From assembly GCA_020432595.1 (NCBI GenBank), contig JAGQGA010000220.1, positions 1-8,163 of the forward strand: a stretch of DNA of 8,163 bases, read 5' to 3'. The notes under the pieces are model-generated. The model did not search any database. It was not told the origin of the DNA and saw only the letters and a program-made list of their open reading frames with translations. Shown in pieces: positions 5,469 to 8,163 of this stretch (position 1 is its first letter; the number at the start of each line of letters is the position of its first letter). The translations under genes were made by a program, and so were the position numbers. This DNA comes from Anaerolineales bacterium (GTDB lineage: Bacteria > Chloroflexota > Anaerolineae > Promineifilales > Promineifilaceae).

Positions 5469-7766
5469 ATGAACTTTAGAACCCGCATGTCTGATGCAAT
5501 TTTACTGCTGTTTGCGCTGCTCGCCATTGCTTACCCGGTTGCGGGCTTTGATCTGTTGCAAAAACCGGAAACCAAGGTGGCGGATTTGACCTTTGCTGGC
5601 CCGAACTTTGAGGGGGCAGAGACGCAGGGGGTCATGGCGCAGGCGGAAGGGCTGCAATTGCTGGATCCATCTATGACCAGCACGTATACATCGCCGGTCA
5701 TTGAAGCACCGATTCCGTTTAACGTGCTGTTTCCCCAGTGGATTGCCGATATACCGGCCGGAACGGGGATGAGCATTGCCGTGCGGACGGGAACGGAAAA
5801 CGGCCGTTGGGGCGACTGGTACCCGGTTGAAGAAAATCACGATTGGACGCGCCCTGAAGACCCTGACGTGGTGGGGACGATGATTACCGTTTCGGCGGAA
5901 GATATTGTTCATCGTTACGTGCAGTATTCCATTGGCTTTAGCCGTTATGATGGTCAGGCCACCCCGCTGCTCAAAGAGCTGCATTTTACCTTTATTGACT
6001 CCACTGCTGGACCCACAATGGAAGAAATGGTGGCTCAGCAGCAGGCGCTAGATGCCAGCCAAGCCCAAACCTTTGCGGCTGAGGGCGTTGCTCCTAACAA
6101 GTTTGCCAAACCAGCCGTTATTAGCCGTCAGGTTTGGTGTACTGATCCTGACTGCAACTACAGCGATGGGCTGGCATATGAGCCTGTTACCCACCTGATT
6201 TTGCACCACACTGTTAGCAGCAACAGCAGCAGCGATTGGCCTGCCGTTGTTCGCGCCATTTGGAAATTCCACACCTACTCTCGCGGCTGGGGCGACATCG
6301 GCTACAACTATCTAGCTGACCGCAACGGCGTGATCTACGAAGGGCATTTGGGCGGCGATGATGTGATTGGCACCCACGCTTCAGCGGCTAATCGCGGCTC
6401 GATGGCACTGTCGCTCATTGGCACCTTCACCCTGCCCGATGATTCGCCGCCCGGCATTCAGCCGCCGCAGCCGATGCTGGAAGCAGCCGCCAATTTGTTT
6501 GCCTGGAAAGCTGACCAAAAGGGCATCAATGTCTACGATGCCGGCCGACTCCCCAACATGACCTGGGGTTTGCCCAAACTTATGGGGCACCGTGACGTGT
6601 ACGGTGGCACCAACACCGAATGCCCCGGTGAGCAAGCATACCGGCTGCTGCCCTGGCTGCGCGATGCCGTTGCCCAGCGGCTTGGTTATCAGTCACCTTA
6701 TGTCTATATTGATGAAACAAGTAGCAACTTCAAGCGCAGCAACAACAGTTGGCATGAAGGGCCTGCTGGTTGTGGCAACAACGGCCACTCCTTCTACACC
6801 TGGTCGGTGACTGACCCCAATGCCAGCACCAACTGGGGCGAATGGACGCTGGCTGTGCCGGTGGAAGGGGTGTACGAGATTGAAGTGTATGCGCCGTACT
6901 GCACAACCGGCCGTTCCGAAACCGACGGAGCGCGGTATACGGTGACACACGCCAACGGCAGCAGCAATGTCACCATCAGCCACAATGACAAGGTGGGGCT
7001 GTGGATGTCGCTGGGTGAGTTCCCGCTGCGGGCAGATGGCTCTTCCAAACTGCGGTTAACCGACTTAACCAGCACCGACGAAGGGCGCGGGGTCTGGTTT
7101 GATGCTGTCCGGTTGCGGCTGGTGGGCGGCAGCGTGCCACAAACGCCGACCATTACGACGCAGCAGCCAACGGCCGATCTTTGGCTTACCAATCGAACGG
7201 TGGCTTTTAATTGGTTGGTGGGGAATGGGGGCGGCGTAGAGCGCACCTGGCTGCAGGTGGCAACCGACCCAGGCTTTACCAACCTAGTGTTGGATTTGAA
7301 TTGGGCTGGCCTGGTGCAAACCTTTACCCAAACCTTTACGCAAGATTTTGGTGAGCTATATTGGCGTGTGGTGGTGAAGACGGCGACGACGCAGATTGTT
7401 GCCCCACCGTCTAAGTTTGCCATTGATGCGACGGGGCCAGTAACGGCCGTTCATGGCTACTACATCCTCGGTTGGAACGGCCAACAAGTTGTGGCCTGGG
7501 GCGGCCAGGATAATTTATCTGGCATTGCTACTTATAAGGTTGAATACCGGGAGGCCGGCGATGCCAGTTGGACAACCTGGTTGGCAAACACAGCCGCCAC
7601 TACTGCCACCTTCACCCCGCCCAACCCCGCGCTGGTTTATGAATTCCGCAGCCAAGGCATTGACCATTTGGGTAACGCCGAACCTGCCCACGCTGCGGCC
7701 GATCTCAACACCCTACAGGCAAAACCGCTGCCTCATGCTATAATGATGCCAGTCATTATGAAATAG
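5469..7766 (+). CDS. Secreted N-acetylmuramoyl-L-alanine amidase, PGRP/Amidase_2 type, with golvesin-like and Fn3-like domains
   Basis: The protein has 765 residues. Residues 1-26 form a signal peptide (positive start, hydrophobic core, V-A-G before the likely cut). Residues about 76-178 are a beta-rich N-terminal domain of the kind often found before bacterial PGRP domains. The amidase domain spans about 236-405. Expected zinc ligands are His246 (in L-I-L-H-H-T-V), His374 (G-H-R-D-V) and Cys385 (T-E-C-P-G), with the conserved tyrosine at 279 (D-I-G-Y-N-Y). All catalytic positions are present, so it should cleave the bond between muramic acid and L-alanine in peptidoglycan outside the membrane. 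Residues about 411-553 resemble the golvesin/Xly carbohydrate-binding-like beta-sandwich, ending G-V-W-F-D-A-V-R-L. Two Fn3/Ig-like domains follow (about 557-640 and 660-745). The tail ends A-I-M-M-P-V-I-M-K, possibly a sorting signal. It could serve cell-wall turnover, division or attack on other bacteria. Confidence 0.9.
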   Translation: MNFRTRMSDAILLLFALLAIAYPVAGFDLLQKPETKVADLTFAGPNFEGAETQGVMAQAEGLQLLDPSMTSTYTSPVIEAPIPFNVLFPQWIADIPAGTGMSIAVRTGTENGRWGDWYPVEENHDWTRPEDPDVVGTMITVSAEDIVHRYVQYSIGFSRYDGQATPLLKELHFTFIDSTAGPTMEEMVAQQQALDASQAQTFAAEGVAPNKFAKPAVISRQVWCTDPDCNYSDGLAYEPVTHLILHHTVSSNSSSDWPAVVRAIWKFHTYSRGWGDIGYNYLADRNGVIYEGHLGGDDVIGTHASAANRGSMALSLIGTFTLPDDSPPGIQPPQPMLEAAANLFAWKADQKGINVYDAGRLPNMTWGLPKLMGHRDVYGGTNTECPGEQAYRLLPWLRDAVAQRLGYQSPYVYIDETSSNFKRSNNSWHEGPAGCGNNGHSFYTWSVTDPNASTNWGEWTLAVPVEGVYEIEVYAPYCTTGRSETDGARYTVTHANGSSNVTISHNDKVGLWMSLGEFPLRADGSSKLRLTDLTSTDEGRGVWFDAVRLRLVGGSVPQTPTITTQQPTADLWLTNRTVAFNWLVGNGGGVERTWLQVATDPGFTNLVLDLNWAGLVQTFTQTFTQDFGELYWRVVVKTATTQIVAPPSKFAIDATGPVTAVHGYYILGWNGQQVVAWGGQDNLSGIATYKVEYREAGDASWTTWLANTAATTATFTPPNPALVYEFRSQGIDHLGNAEPAHAAADLNTLQAKPLPHAIMMPVIMK

Positions 7767-7767
7767 T

Positions 7768-7842
7768 TAATTGAGAATTGGGAATTGAGAATGATGAATG
7801 AATGTTCACCATTCTCAATTCTTAATTCCCGATTCCCAATTT
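7768..7842. repeat. Intergenic heptamer palindrome between the amidase and reductase genes
   Basis: The left arm contains units such as AATTGAG, AATTGGG and AATTGAG. The right arm has ATTCTCA, ATTCTTA, ATTCCCG and ATTCCCA. The inner stem pairs 7782-7796 with 7807-7821 with one mismatch around a ten-base loop, and the outer units pair imperfectly. It fills most of the 93-base gap after the amidase stop. It could weaken read-through or protect the mRNA end, but it has no trailing T run, so I do not call it a terminator. Nothing else is seen in this gap except the ribosome binding site. Confidence 0.75.
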
Positions 7843-7847
7843 GGTAT

Positions 7848-7852
7848 GAGGA
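7848..7852 (+). promoter_or_regulatory. Ribosome binding site of the reductase-like gene
   Basis: GAGGA lies seven bases before the ATG at 7860. Nearby ATGs at 7846 and 7852 are out of frame with the flavoprotein. Confidence 0.5.
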
Positions 7853-7859
7853 TGGAGAA

Positions 7860-8163
7860 ATGGCAGCGGAGGCAATCCCGGTTGATGTTTTAATTGTTGG
7901 TTCTGGGCCGTCTGGCAGTTCGACGGCTTTGCACTTGGTAAAAAGCAACCCAGAATGGGCCAAGCGTATTGTGGTGGTGGACAAGGCCGTTCATCCCCGC
8001 GAAAAGCTGTGTGGTGGCGGTGTCACCCATATTGGACAAAACATTCTTGCCAAGCTGGGCTTGCCGTTTGATCCCCCCAATTTTGAAGTCAAAGAAGTCC
8101 GCCTCGTTTACGAAAACCACAGCTACTCTTTTTATGGCAACCCCGTCTTTCGCATTGTTCGGC
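7860..8163 (+). CDS. FAD-dependent oxidoreductase, geranylgeranyl-reductase family, N-terminal part (partial)
   Basis: The frame is open from ATG 7860 to the right edge, giving 101 residues. After a short lead, V-D-V-L-I-V-G-S-G-P-S-G-S-S (residues 8-21) is a dinucleotide-binding fold with Gly14, Gly16 and Gly19. I-V-V-V-D-K (37-42) supplies the acidic residue that binds the FAD ribose. H-P-R-E-K-L-C-G-G-G-V-T (45-56) is the P-R-x-K-x-C-G-G-G block typical of geranylgeranyl reductases and related flavoproteins such as FixC-like and archaeal lipid reductases. Such enzymes reduce double bonds of isoprenoid chains in lipids, quinones or chlorophyll side chains. The substrate domain is outside the window, so the substrate is unknown. 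It follows the amidase after 93 bases filled mostly by a heptamer hairpin. Shared transcription is possible, but no functional link is obvious. Confidence 0.75.
   Translation, partial: MAAEAIPVDVLIVGSGPSGSSTALHLVKSNPEWAKRIVVVDKAVHPREKLCGGGVTHIGQNILAKLGLPFDPPNFEVKEVRLVYENHSYSFYGNPVFRIVR

Larger units (their letters stand above)
319..7451. repeat. Dispersed highly iterated palindrome AACGGCCGTT, 14 exact copies
   Basis: Exact copies start at 319, 592, 1629, 2040, 2205, 3018, 3842, 3959, 4265, 4547, 4916, 5273, 5799 and 7442. Twelve are in the glycosyltransferase operon and two in the amidase gene. One-mismatch forms occur at 1949 (CACGGCCGTT) and 6906 (ACCGGCCGTT), with weaker relatives at 4463 and 7169. 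Twelve copies are read as Thr-Ala-Val (ACG GCC GTT) and two (1629, 5799) as Asn-Gly-Arg; none is in the third frame. Seven copies in the operon are preceded by a TTA leucine codon, giving TTAACGGCCGTT on the coding strand. The entry spans the first to the last copy; the copies are separate. The pattern resembles HIP1 of cyanobacteria in kind, not in sequence. Confidence 0.9.

Noticed and set aside
6794..7423. 209-residue reading frame opposite the amidase
   Set aside because: It has no recognisable domain and low-complexity Ser/Thr/Val-rich composition, and it lies antisense to well-conserved golvesin and Fn3-like regions.
7768..7842. Rho-independent terminator after the amidase
   Set aside because: The stem is AT-rich, imperfect and made of heptamers, and no T run follows it; it fits the repeat family better.

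Overview
The window looks like chromosomal DNA of a free-living, moderately GC-rich bacterium, most likely a Chloroflexota (Anaerolineae-like) member. That assignment is an inference. It rests on a run of GT-C membrane glycosyltransferase-like genes, a secreted PGRP-type amidase with golvesin-like and Fn3-like domains, a C-terminal tail ending P-V-I-M-K of a kind I associate with secreted Chloroflexota proteins, and a geranylgeranyl-reductase-type flavoprotein. No rRNA, tRNA, CRISPR array, transposase or phage gene was seen.

Layout. Positions 1-148 (+) hold the C-terminal end of an NAD-dependent sugar-nucleotide epimerase. Its TAA overlaps head-on with the TAG of the next gene, in the shared bases CTAA at 145-148. 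From 5314 down to 145 (-) run three large polytopic membrane proteins of GT-C glycosyltransferase type, joined by two ATGA stop/start overlaps into one tightly coupled operon. Positions 5315-5468 are a divergent intergenic region with a ribosome binding site for the operon and, on the + strand, a candidate promoter followed by a strongly structured leader. Positions 5469-7766 (+) encode a secreted zinc-dependent N-acetylmuramoyl-L-alanine amidase (PGRP/Amidase_2 fold) of 765 residues. Positions 7767-7859 are mostly an imperfect palindrome built of heptamers. From 7860 to the right edge is the N-terminal part of an FAD-dependent geranylgeranyl-reductase-like enzyme.

How the genes may work together. 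The epimerase fragment and the three GT-C proteins fit surface glycan or glycolipid assembly: a cytosolic nucleotide-sugar enzyme, and membrane transferases that would use lipid-linked sugars on the outer face. The amidase also acts outside the cell, on peptidoglycan. The reductase would act on isoprenoid chains, which may be lipid carriers or membrane lipids. The pathway link is inference.

The most unusual signal is not a gene. The perfect palindrome AACGGCCGTT occurs 14 times in 8.2 kb, where about 0.01 would be expected by chance. Every copy lies inside a coding sequence, and 12 of the 14 are read as Thr-Ala-Val. The second unusual signal is a family of tandem heptamers around ATTGG. It appears three times, twice in frame inside glycosyltransferase genes and once as an intergenic hairpin. 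The third is the leader of the amidase gene, which has two strong hairpins, a GCAA tetraloop and a possible switch over the Shine-Dalgarno sequence.
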